DNA of 64,000 nucleotides. Origin: Paracoccaceae bacterium (GTDB lineage Bacteria > Pseudomonadota > Alphaproteobacteria > Rhodobacterales > Rhodobacteraceae). Shown here piece after piece: positions 52,218-62,709 of the stretch. Location: positions 62,001 to 126,000 of the forward strand of contig JAJEBG010000023.1 of assembly GCA_022824005.1 (NCBI GenBank). Direction: 5' to 3'. Each line of letters opens with the position of its first letter. The stretch's first letter is position 1. The notes beneath the pieces were generated by a model that did not search any database, was not told where the DNA came from, and saw only the letters and a list, made by a program, of their open reading frames with translations. Both the position numbers and the translations under genes were made by a program.

Positions 52218-53594
52218 GTGTCATTACAAGACGTTTTGGATGAAATTGACAGAAATGTAGACGCGGCTTCGTCGCGACTCCTTGAATTTTTGTCTATCGC
52301 TTCGATTTCTACCGACCCCGCCTACCAAAAGCAATGCGACCAAGCGGCGGATTGGTTGGTTAACCAACTCACCGACATCGGCTTTATCGCGTCGAGCAGG
52401 CCGACTGAAGGCCACCCAATGGTGGTTGGTCAGAGTTCTGATGCTGTCGACGGACAATCGCGGCTCTTCTATGGTCACTACGATGTGCAGCCCGTCGACC
52501 CAATCTCGGAGTGGAATCATCCACCATTCGAGCCTTTTGTCGATAAATCATTGACTCACCCGGTGATTCGCGGGCGGGGGGCTAGCGATGACAAGGGACA
52601 ATTAATGACTTTCATTGAAGCCTGTCGGGCATGGAAAAAGGTGAGCGGCAGGGTCCCCAAAAATCTCAAATTTCTTTTTGAAGGCGAGGAAGAATCGGGG
52701 TCTCCATCGCTCGTGCCATTTTTGGAAAGTCATGCTGATGAATTGTCGAGTGACATCGCGCTGATCTGCGATACCGGACTCTTCAACTATGAAACGCCAT
52801 CCATTGTCCTTATGCTTCGTGGGCTGTTGGGTGAAGAAATTTTTGTTCAGGGACCCAATCAGGACTTACATTCGGGTATGTTTGGCGGAATCGCGATGAA
52901 TCCGCTGCGTGTACTATCAAAGATTTTGGCCGGACTTCACGATGACCAGAACCGAGTCACACTGCCCCAATTTTATGACAGAATTGACGAGCCACCGGCT
53001 GATATGCTAGCAGAGTGGAAAGGATTGGTCAGTGACGCCTCGACCCTCTTGGCTCCAATTGGACTGGCCGTACCGGCTGGAGAAAAGGATTGCTCACCCC
53101 TCGAAATGACTTGGGCCAGACCTTGCTGCGATGTTAACGGGGTGACTGGCGGCTATTTTGGTGATGGGTTCAAAACTGTGATCCCCTCGCAAGCCTCGGC
53201 GAAGGTCAGTTTTCGACTGGTAAAGGGGCAGGATCCATTCGAAATTCGACGCCAATTTCGACATTATGTCCGCTCAAAAATTCCCGCCGATTTTTCGGTC
53301 ACTTTCAAAGAACACGGCGCGGCGGCAGCGAGCCGTCTCTCACCAAATCACCCGATGTTCGAGACCGTTCATCATTCGTTGTCCGCCGAATGGCCATCAA
53401 CGGCCGTTTATACGGGAAGTGGTGGCTCCATCCCTATTGCCGGTCACTTCCAGTCTATACTCGGAATTGAGTCAATTCTGGCTGGGTTTGGCTTGAGTGA
53501 TGACTGTAGCCATTCGCCCAACGAAAAGTACGATCTGCGCAGTTTCCACCTCGGAACGCGGATGTGGGCCCGCGTGCTCGGATCTGACGCATAA
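52218..53594 (+). CDS. M20/M25/M40 family metallopeptidase
   Basis: A zinc dipeptidase-like hydrolase of 458 residues from a GTG at 52218. Metal-site motifs are [35 protein letters not shown], and ICDTGLF; the dimerisation domain includes [13 protein letters not shown], and the last histidine is in [14 protein letters not shown]. Members act on dipeptides or related amides; the substrate cannot be told here. There is no signal peptide. It lies 46 bases after mnmA, probably unrelated in function. Confidence 0.92.
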   Translation: MSLQDVLDEIDRNVDAASSRLLEFLSIASISTDPAYQKQCDQAADWLVNQLTDIGFIASSRPTEGHPMVVGQSSDAVDGQSRLFYGHYDVQPVDPISEWNHPPFEPFVDKSLTHPVIRGRGASDDKGQLMTFIEACRAWKKVSGRVPKNLKFLFEGEEESGSPSLVPFLESHADELSSDIALICDTGLFNYETPSIVLMLRGLLGEEIFVQGPNQDLHSGMFGGIAMNPLRVLSKILAGLHDDQNRVTLPQFYDRIDEPPADMLAEWKGLVSDASTLLAPIGLAVPAGEKDCSPLEMTWARPCCDVNGVTGGYFGDGFKTVIPSQASAKVSFRLVKGQDPFEIRRQFRHYVRSKIPADFSVTFKEHGAAAASRLSPNHPMFETVHHSLSAEWPSTAVYTGSGGSIPIAGHFQSILGIESILAGFGLSDDCSHSPNEKYDLRSFHLGTRMWARVLGSDA

Positions 53595-53626
53595 CTTCAA
53601 CATCTCAACTAGATAGGCTTAAGAGA

Positions 53627-54625
53627 ATGATGAATTTACCAGACATAAAAACAAAGTCAAAACCAGATTTAGAGGTGGTTTTGGCCGAACCGCGGGGGTT
53701 TTGTGCCGGTGTGGTTCGCGCCATTCAAATCGTTGAAAAAGCCCTCGAACGCTGGGGGCCGCCTGTTTATGTGCGTCACGAAATCGTTCACAACCAGCAT
53801 GTTGTCAATTCATTGATGGCAAAGGGAGCCATATTTGTTGAGGAATTGGAGGAATGTCCCGACGACCGGCCGGTTATTTTTTCTGCCCACGGTGTCCCAA
53901 AATCCGTGATTGCCGAAGCAAAAGGTCGCGAAATGCTCTTCGTCGACGCGACCTGTCCCTTAGTTTCCAAAGTGCACAGCGAATCAAACTGGCATATCCG
54001 CTCCAACCGTCAAATCGTCATGATTGGTCATCGAGACCATCCAGAAACCATTGGCACCATTGGTCAGGTTCCGGAGGGAGAAATATTCTTGATTGAAGAG
54101 AAAGAAGAAGTCGATCGCATCAAGCCGCGTGACGCCAAAAAGTTGGCTTATGTGACGCAAACCACGTTGAGCCATGATGACACCATTGAGATTGTGGAAC
54201 GGCTAAAAGAAAAGTTTCCTGACATTGTCGGACCCAAGACCGATGACATTTGTTACGCGACAACAAATCGGCAGGAAGCGGTCAAAGCCATGATCCCCTT
54301 GGTTGAGGCACTCATCGTCGTCGGCGCCCCAAATTCTTCAAATTCCAAACGTTTGGTTGAGACGGGTTGGAACGCGGGTTGTACCTCAGCCCAGTTGGTG
54401 CAAGGGGCGGGAGATATTGATTGGAAAAAGCTGGAGAGTGTTTCTCGTATTGGTCTCACGGCCGGGGCGTCATCCCCAGAGGTTTTGGTGATGGAGGTAC
54501 TCGACGCCCTCCGAGAAAGATTCAATGTCTCCTTGCAAACTGTGACGACGGCCAAAGAAACCACGGTGTTTTCTCTTCCCCGCAATTTGGGAGACGATCT
54601 GCCGAGACCGGGTCATATCAATTAA
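53627..54625 (+). CDS. ispH: 4-hydroxy-3-methylbut-2-enyl diphosphate reductase
   Basis: IspH makes IPP and DMAPP in the last step of the MEP pathway using a 4Fe-4S cluster. The 332-residue product has the three cluster cysteines in [24 protein letters not shown] and [45 protein letters not shown] and [12 protein letters not shown] are also present. It shows this organism uses the MEP route, so a dxr function must exist although dxr is missing from its usual place near cdsA. Confidence 0.97.
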   Translation: MMNLPDIKTKSKPDLEVVLAEPRGFCAGVVRAIQIVEKALERWGPPVYVRHEIVHNQHVVNSLMAKGAIFVEELEECPDDRPVIFSAHGVPKSVIAEAKGREMLFVDATCPLVSKVHSESNWHIRSNRQIVMIGHRDHPETIGTIGQVPEGEIFLIEEKEEVDRIKPRDAKKLAYVTQTTLSHDDTIEIVERLKEKFPDIVGPKTDDICYATTNRQEAVKAMIPLVEALIVVGAPNSSNSKRLVETGWNAGCTSAQLVQGAGDIDWKKLESVSRIGLTAGASSPEVLVMEVLDALRERFNVSLQTVTTAKETTVFSLPRNLGDDLPRPGHIN

Positions 54626-54720
54626 ATCGATTTATTCGCGTGGGTTGACTTTAGGTGCCATCCTTACCGGCGGCCAAACTCTATTGGTGATGGCCGGAAC
54701 AGGGACGGGTTAACTTCCAC

Positions 54721-55497
54721 TCATCGACCTTCAAAATTAGCGGGTCGTTTCTCGATAAATGCCAACACACCTTCCCTAAAGTCTCGTGTCTTTCCCGCCT
54801 CACCTTGCAGTTTGGCTTCAGTGGCGATTTGTTCGTCATAACTGCGATCAAAACTGGAGCGAATCATCTGCTTGATCCGTTTATACGCCTCGGTGGGACC
54901 GCTCGCGAGGGCAAGAGCGCGTGATTGCCAATGGTCGACAAATGTTTCATCGGGAACGGATTCCCAAATCATCCCCATGTCTTGAGCGTCTTTGGCCATG
55001 ACCTTATCTGCGAAAAACGACAATCCCATTGATCTTGCGATGCCAATCTTTCTGGGAAGGAGCCATGTCCCCCCAGCATCCGGAACCAGTCCAATACGCG
55101 TGAAGGCTTGCACGAAATAAGCACTTTCGCTGGCGATGACGATATCTGCCGTCAACGCGAGGTTGGCCCCTGCCCCAGCAGCCGCGCCGTTGACGGCGCA
55201 GATGGTGGGTATTTCTAGTTTTTGAAAGGCGCGCAGCATCGGGAAATATTCATCAATGAGCGTTCGCTCAAGATCAGCATCGGCCGGGTCGACGCCATCG
55301 CCCAAATCTTGCCCTGAACAAAAGGCCCTCCCTGAACCTGTCATGACGAGGACCCGTCCATATTGGGGAGATTGCTCAATCGCATCGGTAATCTCACCCC
55401 GCATTTGGCTGTTCAATGCATTCATGACATCCGGCCGATTGAGAGTAATCAGCACGACCCCTTCTTCGGCCTTAAATGTAATGGTGTCGTATTCCAT
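54721..55497 (-). CDS. Enoyl-CoA hydratase/isomerase, PaaG-like
   Basis: A 258-residue crotonase-family protein: LITLNRPDVMNALNSQM, GRAFCSGQDL, CAVNGAAAGAGANLALTADIV and RIGLVPDAGGTWLLPRKIG. GRAFCSGQDL and the length are close to PaaG (ring-1,2-epoxyphenylacetyl-CoA isomerase), but no other paa genes are in the window, so a general enoyl-CoA hydratase role remains possible. It follows ccmH on the same strand by 19 bases and converges on ispH. Confidence 0.85.
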   Translation of the reverse strand: MEYDTITFKAEEGVVLITLNRPDVMNALNSQMRGEITDAIEQSPQYGRVLVMTGSGRAFCSGQDLGDGVDPADADLERTLIDEYFPMLRAFQKLEIPTICAVNGAAAGAGANLALTADIVIASESAYFVQAFTRIGLVPDAGGTWLLPRKIGIARSMGLSFFADKVMAKDAQDMGMIWESVPDETFVDHWQSRALALASGPTEAYKRIKQMIRSSFDRSYDEQIATEAKLQGEAGKTRDFREGVLAFIEKRPANFEGR

Positions 55498-55516
55498 GGC
55501 TTTAACTCACTTATTC

Positions 55517-55999
55517 CTAATCCTTTGAATCACGTTGAGACGTGATGGCTTGCAATTCCCGCTCTTCATCTTCGGTCAAGGGAGCATGACCCTTAATGCC
55601 GACCATCTGACGTTGCCGGACATAGAGCCCCATAGCGACGAGCGCAATGAACATGAAGAAAGGGCCGGAGAGGTAAAGCAGCCAATTGCTGCCGCTCGGT
55701 TGCGGTTTTAGCAGGACGAACTCACCGTACCTTGTGGTCATGTATTGATAGATGTCCTCATTGCTCTTTCCTTCCTGCAACTGTTCACGAAGCAATGCAC
55801 GAAGGTCAGCGGCGAGCGGCGAGTTGGATTCGTCAATTGACTCGTTTTGACAAACCAGACAACGAAGATTTTGAGAGATGTCACGCGCCCGGCTCTCTAA
55901 ATCTTTATTTGAAAGGATTTCATCGGGTTCAACCGCTTGCGCCATATGGAGGCAAGTGAGACCTAATAAAATCCATTTGAGTCCGGCAAACATCATCAT
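55517..55999 (-). CDS. ccmH: Cytochrome c maturation protein CcmH (N-terminal type)
   Basis: CcmH reduces apocytochrome c cysteines before heme attachment. The 160-residue product has a signal peptide (ILLGLTCLHMAQA), the redox motif LRCLVCQNESIDES, SNEDIYQYMTTRYGEFVLL, and one C-terminal membrane segment (LYLSGPFFMFIALVAMGLYV). It overlaps ccmF by 4 bases. ccmG, usually between ccmF and ccmH, and the ccmI tail are absent from this cluster. Confidence 0.95.
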   Translation of the reverse strand: MMMFAGLKWILLGLTCLHMAQAVEPDEILSNKDLESRARDISQNLRCLVCQNESIDESNSPLAADLRALLREQLQEGKSNEDIYQYMTTRYGEFVLLKPQPSGSNWLLYLSGPFFMFIALVAMGLYVRQRQMVGIKGHAPLTEDEERELQAITSQRDSKD

Positions 56000-57996
56000 C
56001 TTTCAAGGGCCGGCGATGGTGTCATGCGGGGACGGGAGCGGCCAACTGAGGCCAGTCGGTAACGTCGGTCGAGCAAACTGGTGAGTCCACCCAATGACAT
56101 GATAATGGCACCGAGCCAAATCCAATTGGCCAATGGTTTGATATACGCTTTGACGGTGACCCGCCCGTCGGCTTGGGAATCCCCAATGACAACGTAGATA
56201 TCTCGCAAGAATCCCATTTCAATGGCCGCTTCGGTCGTCACCATCCCAGATACTGGATAAAATCTCTTTTCTGGAAAGAGTTGTGCCACTTCGTGCGAGT
56301 CTTTCAGTATCATCATTGAGGCGCGGGTGGCTTGGTAATTGGGTCCCTCAACCAGACCTAAATGGTCAAAACGAAGCGCATAACGGTCCGAAATCTGATA
56401 TTGATCGCCCGTTTCGGCCAGCCGTATATCTTCACTTTCCCAAGCTGTGATTGCCGATATGCCGGCGATGGTCACCGCCAATCCAAAATGAGCTAGCGAT
56501 TTTCCCCATTCAGATCGCGGCATATTGAAAATGCGCCAAAGCGCGGCTCGTATGCCGCCCCGCCCCATACCCGCACGTTTTGCAAGATCAGCGACAACCC
56601 CGGCCGCCAACCAAACTGCCAAGGCCAAACCCAATGCACCGAGCGTTGAGTGGGCGTTATCCAAGAACAACACAACCGTTCCACAAAGGACAGCCGAAAG
56701 AAAAACCCACCATAAATGTCGAAGCCCGGCTGTAGAGGCGGTTTTCCATGGCATTGTCGAGCCAAGCGGCAAGAGCATGGCCAACGCGACAAGAAAAGGT
56801 GTTACGGCAATTTCAAAGAATGGCGGTCCCACCGAAAGCATCCGCCCAAAAATGATTTCAGCGACCAAAGGCCAAAAAGTCCCGATGAAAACCACCAGAG
56901 CAGCCACCACAAGCAAGATATTATTGCTAATCAGAGCCGTCTCTCGGCTAAGAGGTGCAAATACATTGTCCGAGACGATCATTGAACCCCGCCATGCATA
57001 GAGTGCCAAGGCGCCGCCCGAAAAAATAATTAAGATGGCGAGAATAAACACGCCCCGCCCTGGATCAGTGGCAAAGGCATGAACCGATGTCAAAATGCCT
57101 GACCGCACGAGAAAGGTACCAAGAAGAGAAAATGAAAAGGCGAGGATGGCCAACAAAAGCGTCCAACTCTTGAGACATCCCCGTTTTTCCGCGACCGTCG
57201 CCGAATGGAGGAGAGCAGTAGCAAAAAGCCACGGCATAAAGGAGGCATTCTCCACCGGATCCCAAAACCACCAACCGCCCCATCCCAGTTCATAATAGGC
57301 CCACCATGAGCCCAGAGCGATACCCAGTGTGAGAAAGACCCATGAAACCAGAGTCCATGGGCGTACCCAACGCGCCCAAGCGGCATTGACTTCACCCAAC
57401 AAAAGAGCCGCCACCGCAAAACTGAAGGATACGGCCAGGCCGACATAGCCGACATAGAGCGCCGGTGGGTGGAAAGCTAACCCGGGGTCTTGGAGAAGAG
57501 GATTTAATCCCATGCCTTCAAAAGGCGCGATGGCCAGCCGTTCAAATGGGTTCGAAGTCAATAAGATAAAGGCATAGAAGGCACTGGCAATCGCTGCTTG
57601 TACCGAAAGAGTGAGAGTCTTCAGGCGGATCGGCAGCGCGCCGCCAAACCAAACGATCAATGCCGAAAAAAGTGAAAGAATCAGAACCCAGAGAAGCATT
57701 GAGCCCTCATGATTACCCCAAACCCCAGAGAGTTTATAGAGAAGCGGTTTTGCTGAATGCGAGTGATTGGCGACAAGCGCAATAGAGAAGTCAGATTGGA
57801 CAAAGGCTTGAGTCAAGGCCGCAAAGGCGATAGCGGTCAAAAAGAACTGCAATAAAGCTGCCGCATGAACGAGATGCATCCATTTTGGCCACATCAAAAA
57901 CACGCCTATCGCCGGGATAATTATCTGCATCAAGGCGACAAGAGACGCTAGAATCAGGGCAAAATGACCGAGTTCTGCTACCACGCAACCCACCAT
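55996..57996 (-). CDS. ccmF: Heme lyase subunit CcmF
   Basis: CcmF handles heme from holo-CcmE and attaches it to apocytochrome c in the inner membrane. The 666-residue product has more than a dozen membrane segments, begins with AELGHFALILASLVAL, and has the tryptophan-rich WWD motif in LGWGGWWFWDPVENASFMPWL. LRSGILTSVHAFATDPGRG follows. It lies 27 bases after ccmE and overlaps ccmH by 4. Confidence 0.97.
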   Translation of the reverse strand: MVGCVVAELGHFALILASLVALMQIIIPAIGVFLMWPKWMHLVHAAALLQFFLTAIAFAALTQAFVQSDFSIALVANHSHSAKPLLYKLSGVWGNHEGSMLLWVLILSLFSALIVWFGGALPIRLKTLTLSVQAAIASAFYAFILLTSNPFERLAIAPFEGMGLNPLLQDPGLAFHPPALYVGYVGLAVSFSFAVAALLLGEVNAAWARWVRPWTLVSWVFLTLGIALGSWWAYYELGWGGWWFWDPVENASFMPWLFATALLHSATVAEKRGCLKSWTLLLAILAFSFSLLGTFLVRSGILTSVHAFATDPGRGVFILAILIIFSGGALALYAWRGSMIVSDNVFAPLSRETALISNNILLVVAALVVFIGTFWPLVAEIIFGRMLSVGPPFFEIAVTPFLVALAMLLPLGSTMPWKTASTAGLRHLWWVFLSAVLCGTVVLFLDNAHSTLGALGLALAVWLAAGVVADLAKRAGMGRGGIRAALWRIFNMPRSEWGKSLAHFGLAVTIAGISAITAWESEDIRLAETGDQYQISDRYALRFDHLGLVEGPNYQATRASMMILKDSHEVAQLFPEKRFYPVSGMVTTEAAIEMGFLRDIYVVIGDSQADGRVTVKAYIKPLANWIWLGAIIMSLGGLTSLLDRRYRLASVGRSRPRMTPSPALER

Positions 57997-58023
57997 TCGA
58001 CGATCAATTGATGGTCTTTCATA

Positions 58024-58470
58024 TTATTGAACAGGTGCTCTAAAAAGCCCCTTCTCCTTTAACGCCTTTGCCACTTCTTTTGGCATATAGGTTTCATCAT
58101 GTTTGGCAAGAACTTCCGTTGCTGAAAAGACGCCATCCGCTAAACGGCCGAGGGCGATGACGCCCTGCCCCTCGGCAAATAGGTCGGGCAAGATACCTCG
58201 GAAGACGACCACCACAGCATGATCGCTATCGGTAATTTCAAATATTGTATTATCTTGATCCTCAATGACAGAACCTTCCGCCACCAGACCTCCCAAGCGG
58301 AACAATTCTTCAGGGGGCGGGGTTTCATTGACCACATCAGAGGGCAGTCGAAAATATGCGATCCCATCACGGAAGCCATAACCCATTAATAAAGCCGCGA
58401 TCACCAATAAAAGGCCTGAAGCCACAACCAGATGAATTCGGCGTTTTTTTTGAATTTGGCTTAACATCAC
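58024..58470 (-). CDS. ccmE: Heme chaperone CcmE
   Basis: CcmE binds heme covalently through a histidine and hands it to CcmF. The 148-residue product has one N-terminal membrane anchor (LVVASGLLLVIAALLMGYGF), an OB-type periplasmic domain with FRLGGLVAEGSV, and the heme-binding His in EVLAKHDETYMPKEV. It lies 3 bases after argC. Confidence 0.97.
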   Translation of the reverse strand: MMLSQIQKKRRIHLVVASGLLLVIAALLMGYGFRDGIAYFRLPSDVVNETPPPEELFRLGGLVAEGSVIEDQDNTIFEITDSDHAVVVVFRGILPDLFAEGQGVIALGRLADGVFSATEVLAKHDETYMPKEVAKALKEKGLFRAPVQ

Positions 58471-58473
58471 AAA

Positions 58474-59496
58474 TCAAGGAAAAAGAGGTGGCGATAGAAG
58501 ACCTGTAGTTTCATTCAAGCCCATCATGAGATTGGCATTTTGTATCGCTTGCCCGGAAGAGCCCTTAACCAAATTATCAAGCACCGCCAAGAGCATCACG
58601 TGATCCCCTCGCCGGTCTGGCACAACGCCTATATGGACAAAGTTTGATCCCCGGACATGTCGTGTTGACGGATGCTCGCCGATGGGGAGAAGATGCACGA
58701 AAGTTTCATCGCGATAACGTGAATGAAGACAGTTATATATTGCCCGGCTATCACCTCTCACATAGATTGTGGCAAGAATACCGCGATTCTGTGGAACCAG
58801 ATGCGGCACGAATGTGACCGTAACGGGTTGCCCCGCAACTTTAGATAATTCCTGGTCAAATTCGGCTAAATGACGATGTTGTGCGACATTGTAAGCCTGC
58901 GTGCCTTCTGACAATTCGGCATGTAATATTGCCTGCTTTGGGGAGCGACCCGCCCCCGATACCCCTGTTTTGAGATCTATGATGATATTGTCCTTGGCTA
59001 TCACGTCATTCGCGAGCAACGGAAGGAGAGCATAGAGACCCGTCGCCGCGTTGCATCCTGTACAGGCAACAAGACGAGTCGCTTTGATGTCATCGCGATA
59101 AAATTCCGTCAGTCCGTAAACCGCCTCGTTCAACAAATGTGGCGCGACATGAGATGCGCCGTACCATTTCTCATAAACCGCCGAACTTTTCAGGCGAAAA
59201 TCGGCAGAAAGGTCAACAATGGGGACCGAGTCGGAAAATTGTGAAATCACTTCTTGACTGGTTCCATGCGGCAGCGCAGAGAAGACGAGGTCAATATCCG
59301 AAACATCGAGTTCATTGACATTCGTGATCTTCGGCAAATCTAAGTGACGAAAGTTCGGAAACACGTCACTGAGGAATTTACCCGCGTTCCGCTCCGCCAC
59401 TAGTGCTTGAATAGTGAAATCGGAATGGTGGTTGATGAGGCGAATGAGTTCAGCGCCCGTATAGCCACTAGCACCGATGATTGCGACTTTAGCCAT
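58474..59496 (-). CDS. argC: N-acetyl-gamma-glutamyl-phosphate reductase
   Basis: ArgC reduces N-acetylglutamyl phosphate to the semialdehyde in arginine synthesis. The 340-residue product has [40 protein letters not shown], the catalytic Cys in [14 protein letters not shown], and [11 protein letters not shown]. argC commonly follows rpsI in alphaproteobacteria; here murI and a 580-base gap lie between. Confidence 0.96.
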   Translation of the reverse strand: MAKVAIIGASGYTGAELIRLINHHSDFTIQALVAERNAGKFLSDVFPNFRHLDLPKITNVNELDVSDIDLVFSALPHGTSQEVISQFSDSVPIVDLSADFRLKSSAVYEKWYGASHVAPHLLNEAVYGLTEFYRDDIKATRLVACTGCNAATGLYALLPLLANDVIAKDNIIIDLKTGVSGAGRSPKQAILHAELSEGTQAYNVAQHRHLAEFDQELSKVAGQPVTVTFVPHLVPQNRGILATIYVRGDSRAIYNCLHSRYRDETFVHLLPIGEHPSTRHVRGSNFVHIGVVPDRRGDHVMLLAVLDNLVKGSSGQAIQNANLMMGLNETTGLLSPPLFP

Positions 59497-59513
59497 TTTT
59501 TACATTCTTCCCT

Positions 59514-60329
59514 TCATAATGAACAGGGCTCAAAGATGAGTCGACGGCCAAGAAATTGCGTCGCCTTGGTGGCAATGGAGGCCGGCTCACCTGTCGTTAA
59601 GAATTTTCCATTCAATTGAGTCCCTGCCCATTCGGGCCGACGACTCAAATAATCTGCCAAACTTTCAGCCACAACGTTCGGTTGGTCATATATTGGAACT
59701 TCGCCGAGTGCTTGTTGAAAAACACCTTTGACAAATGGGTAATGGGTGCAACCTAATACCGCGGCTTGGGGTTGAGGCATCCGTCGGAGTAAGGCTTCAG
59801 CATGACTGCGTGCGATGGCATTGGCGAGTATCAAGTCTCGATCCTCTATAGCATCAACAAGACCGGCACAGGGCTGGGATTCCACATCAACACCAATGGC
59901 TCTGTAGGCGAGTTCACGCTGGAAGGCCCGTGATGCCACCGTTGCCGGTGTCGCGAACAAAGCAATCCTCTCCGCCTTGACAGGTCTCGGCGGTGAATTG
60001 TCCGCCCATCGTCGTTCAGTGAGAACTTCAATCAGCGGCACAAACACGCCCAACACGCGCTTGTCAGTCGGAAGCCATTCTTCTTGGATCCTCTTGAGAG
60101 CGGCCGCTGAAGCCGTATTGCACGCCAATATGACGAGGTCACAACCATAACTCCATAACTTTTCAACGCCGTTACAAGTCAATTCAAATATTTCGTCTTG
60201 GCTTCGAACTCCATATGGCGCATGGAGATTATCACCCAAATAACAAAATGAGATATTTGGTAGGCGTTGCGACAGCCTGTCATAGACGGTTAATCCACCT
60301 AAACCAGAATCAAAAATGCCAACGGGCAT
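59514..60329 (-). CDS. murI: Glutamate racemase
   Basis: MurI supplies D-glutamate for peptidoglycan. The 271-residue product has [23 protein letters not shown], the first catalytic Cys in [11 protein letters not shown] and the second in [11 protein letters not shown]. It begins the minus-strand run murI-argC-ccmE-ccmF-ccmH-paaG-like, with 17 bases to argC. Confidence 0.95.
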   Translation of the reverse strand: MPVGIFDSGLGGLTVYDRLSQRLPNISFCYLGDNLHAPYGVRSQDEIFELTCNGVEKLWSYGCDLVILACNTASAAALKRIQEEWLPTDKRVLGVFVPLIEVLTERRWADNSPPRPVKAERIALFATPATVASRAFQRELAYRAIGVDVESQPCAGLVDAIEDRDLILANAIARSHAEALLRRMPQPQAAVLGCTHYPFVKGVFQQALGEVPIYDQPNVVAESLADYLSRRPEWAGTQLNGKFLTTGEPASIATKATQFLGRRLIFEPCSL

Positions 60330-60844
60330 CGGTTAAATCTCCGCCAAAACGGAGAAGTGCAATTCACGAGGGCAATCGATAATCATAAATAACCCCTGCT
60401 TATTGGTGTCTTTGACTTCATTCATCAAAACTCTGTGAGACGTTCGCAAAAGGACAATAAGTGAGAATTTAAGAGTCATCAACGAAGACTCCAAGACATT
60501 TCCGACTTCAGGCCCCGTGGGTTTCAATTCATTGTTGAATGGAGTGATCTTTCACATCTACATTTTGGCATACGGCAAGCCTCGCTGCGCGTGTTCAAAT
60601 GGAAGAACTATGACAAATGACCTTGGCCAAAATCTGAGCTTCGCCGTTTTTGATACGCTTTTGAGTTTTATTGGGAACTTGAACAAATGATTTTAGATTT
60701 TCAGTGTGGGAGTGCCATCTCGTCTTCAACTCACTATTCAAAATAGGTATGGCGAGGATGCTGCAAGGCTCTTTAGCTTCAAGGGTCTGCCGAATGTTAT
60801 TTTGGGCGTCGGTTCTAATCTACCTATGGCGTGACTTACGCGAG
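60330..60844. other. Intergenic region between rpsI and murI
   Basis: About 515 bases without a convincing gene. A minus-strand frame at 60333-60527 (64 codons) and a plus-strand frame at 60704-60907 are open but resemble no protein I know and lack ribosome sites. The rpsI terminator lies at the right edge. The promoter of the murI-argC-ccm run must lie here, but no box was assigned. Confidence 0.5.
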
Positions 60845-60879
60845 CTAAAAAAGAAGGGACGCAACCATTCGCGTCCCTT
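60845..60879 (-). terminator. Intrinsic terminator of rplM-rpsI
   Basis: On the minus strand AAGGGACGC pairs exactly with GCGTCCCTT across an 8-base loop (60854-60862 and 60871-60879), followed by CTTTTTTAG. A strong GC-rich stem with a U-run, 31 bases after the rpsI stop, is a clear intrinsic terminator. Confidence 0.9.
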
Positions 60880-60909
60880 GGCAAAGTCCAGATGGAACAA
60901 AAACTGAAA

Positions 60910-61404
60910 TCACCGTTTTGAGAATTGGAAGCTACGACGCGCTTTACGTCGGCCATATTTTTTGCGTTCCACCACTCGCGCATCTCTCGTGAGGAGTCCG
61001 GCCGCTTTCAGCGCCGGCCGGAATGTCGGCTCATAGAGTTGCAGCGCTTTTGAAATTCCATGTTTGACGGCCCCCGCCTGCCCCGATAAGCCGCCGCCTC
61101 TAACGGTCGCCATCACATCAAATTGGTTCTCTACATTGACCAGTTGGAAGGGGCGGCGCAGTATCATTTGCAGGACGGGTCGGGCAAAATAGGTTTCCAT
61201 TTTCTTGCCGTTGACCGTCATTTGACCGGCACCGGGTTTGATCCACACACGAGCAATGGCATTTTTTCGCTTGCCTGTCGCATAAGAGCGGCCCCATTCG
61301 TCCCGTTGGGGCTCGCGCTGCACAACCTCCTCGGTGCTAGGCTTATCGGGTTCGGTTGACTGGTTTTTTTGTAATTCGTCCAACGATTGTAATGACTCAC
61401 TCAT
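60910..61404 (-). CDS. rpsI: 30S ribosomal protein S9
   Basis: S9 is a small-subunit protein whose C-terminal tail reaches the P-site tRNA. The 164-residue product has an acidic N-terminal extension of about 35 residues, then [59 protein letters not shown] and the C-terminal QFSKR, matching the conserved basic tail. It overlaps rplM by 4 bases and is followed by a terminator. Confidence 0.98.
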   Translation of the reverse strand: MSESLQSLDELQKNQSTEPDKPSTEEVVQREPQRDEWGRSYATGKRKNAIARVWIKPGAGQMTVNGKKMETYFARPVLQMILRRPFQLVNVENQFDVMATVRGGGLSGQAGAVKHGISKALQLYEPTFRPALKAAGLLTRDARVVERKKYGRRKARRSFQFSKR

Positions 61405-61871
61405 TGTGATGCCTCTCGTGTATTCTTCTTGTTCATTGATGCCACCATTAGGATTTCAGGTTTCTGCGCTTCATGTGGATGATGGGGGCCGGCATAGACA
61501 CGAAGGTGGGTCATCAGTTTTCTCGACAATCGATTGCCTGGAAGCATGCGTTGAACCGCCTTTAGAACGAGCCGTTCTGGATGCTTGCCTTGTAGAATTT
61601 TTTCTGCCGTGCGTGATTTGATCCCCCCCGGATAGCCAGTATGCCAAAAATAAGTTTTCTGTTTACGTTTCCGTCCGGTCAATTGAATCTTCTCGGCATT
61701 CACGACCACAACATTGTCTCCACAATCCATGTGAGGCGTGAACATGGCTTTATGTTTGCCCCTTAACCGAGTGGCCACAACAGCGGCGAGTCGTCCCAAA
61801 ACGATTCCCTCGGCATCAATGACAATCCAATTTTTTTGAATGTCCTCGGGCTTAGCTGAATATGTTCGCAT
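61401..61871 (-). CDS. rplM: 50S ribosomal protein L13
   Basis: L13 is an early-assembly large-subunit protein. From the ATG at 61871 (GGAA 6 bases upstream) the product is 156 residues with [47 protein letters not shown] in two parts, and [27 protein letters not shown] at 61898 is possible but not needed. It is cotranscribed with rpsI. Confidence 0.98.
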   Translation of the reverse strand: MRTYSAKPEDIQKNWIVIDAEGIVLGRLAAVVATRLRGKHKAMFTPHMDCGDNVVVVNAEKIQLTGRKRKQKTYFWHTGYPGGIKSRTAEKILQGKHPERLVLKAVQRMLPGNRLSRKLMTHLRVYAGPHHPHEAQKPEILMVASMNKKNTREASQ

Positions 61872-61905
61872 TGATTTTCCGTCGTTGACCGGTGGCAAAG
61901 TCTCA

Positions 61906-61933
61906 ACTCTAGCAGGAAACTTTCACTTGTCAA
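61906..61933 (-). promoter_or_regulatory. Sigma-70-type promoter of rplM-rpsI
   Basis: On the minus strand TTGACA (61928-61933), a 16-base spacer, and TAGAGT (61906-61911) form a good vegetative promoter. Transcription would begin near 61899, giving a leader of about 28 bases before the rplM ATG. The leader is too short for an L13-binding autoregulatory structure of large size. Confidence 0.65.
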
Positions 61934-61993
61934 CAGTAATCTTGCTTTACTTCTTGTTTTTTATTGCAAATTTGGTAGGGTAATATATTACCT

Positions 61994-62413
61994 CTAGCCA
62001 TTATTTTCCAATTTTGGTGCCAACGCGTAAGTCATCCCGGCCCGTGCCACGGGCCGATCATCGCCGTCCGAGAACATCAACACATCGCCCACCGCCAACC
62101 GGCGGCCTAATTTTAGTAAACGTCCCTCCGCGATCAGGTCTGCAGGTTTTGGCCGACGCATGAAATCAATCGAACTGTTGACTGTCACGGCGAGTTTCTG
62201 ACCTTCAAGCGAGGCCAATAAAATCACATAGATTGTCGCGTCAGCGAGACCGAACATTGTCGGCCCAGCGATCGTGCCGCCAGGCCGGAGATTGTTATCG
62301 GACACTTTCCATCTTGTTTTTGCAAAACTCCCATCAAGCTGTTCGATCGACAATTGGCGGGCGACGATGGGGAATTCTCTTTGCAGAAATGTATTGATGG
62401 CATCAATGTCCAT
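61994..62413 (-). CDS. PaaI-family hotdog thioesterase
   Basis: The 139-residue product is a small acyl-CoA thioesterase-like protein: LRPGGTIAGPTMFGLADATIYV holds the hotdog helix (quoted part GGTIAGPTMFGLADATIY), and VNSSIDFMRRPKPADLIAEG follows. ATG 62413 has GGAG 6 bases upstream, better than ATG 62425. A hotdog thioesterase upstream of rplM-rpsI is the usual alphaproteobacterial order. The substrate is unknown. Confidence 0.9.
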   Translation of the reverse strand: MDIDAINTFLQREFPIVARQLSIEQLDGSFAKTRWKVSDNNLRPGGTIAGPTMFGLADATIYVILLASLEGQKLAVTVNSSIDFMRRPKPADLIAEGRLLKLGRRLAVGDVLMFSDGDDRPVARAGMTYALAPKLENNG

Positions 62414-62472
62414 AGGAATCTCCATAAGTGCGAATTATGATGGCGCCGTTGATCATCGGCCTTGATGAGCCC

Positions 62473-62512
62473 ACGACCTATGTGCAGTTTACCGTTATAT
62501 CTTATAGGTCGT
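62473..62512. repeat. 9-bp inverted repeat between ctaA and the thioesterase gene
   Basis: ACGACCTAT (62473-62481) pairs exactly with ATAGGTCGT (62504-62512) across 22 bases. There is no T-run on either side. It could be an operator or an RNA hairpin in the 296-base gap; nothing else is recognisable in that gap. Confidence 0.45.
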
Positions 62513-62709
62513 ATTGTAATCACTAAACTGCTGATCTTGGGCCAAAATCAATCATCATCGCAACGTCTCTCGGTTAAAGACGAGGGCGCATGGCAAAGGC
62601 GCAAATTTCTTTGGTCTACTTCGCGGGAAACCTCTTCATTCTCTCTTTGATTCTCGAGTTCCGTCTCTCCGTTGGCCTGATTCCTCTCATCGGAAGAAGC
62701 GGCATACCA

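Noticed and set aside
60333-60527. Small minus-strand frame just before murI
   Set aside because: No ribosome site and no recognisable protein character. Its closeness to murI is the only support.
60704-60907. Small plus-strand frame overlapping the rpsI terminator
   Set aside because: It runs through the terminator stem of the opposite strand and resembles no protein.
61979-61992. GGTAATATATTACC palindrome before the end of the thioesterase gene
   Set aside because: Short, AT-rich and likely to occur by chance; no T-run and no link to a known regulator.
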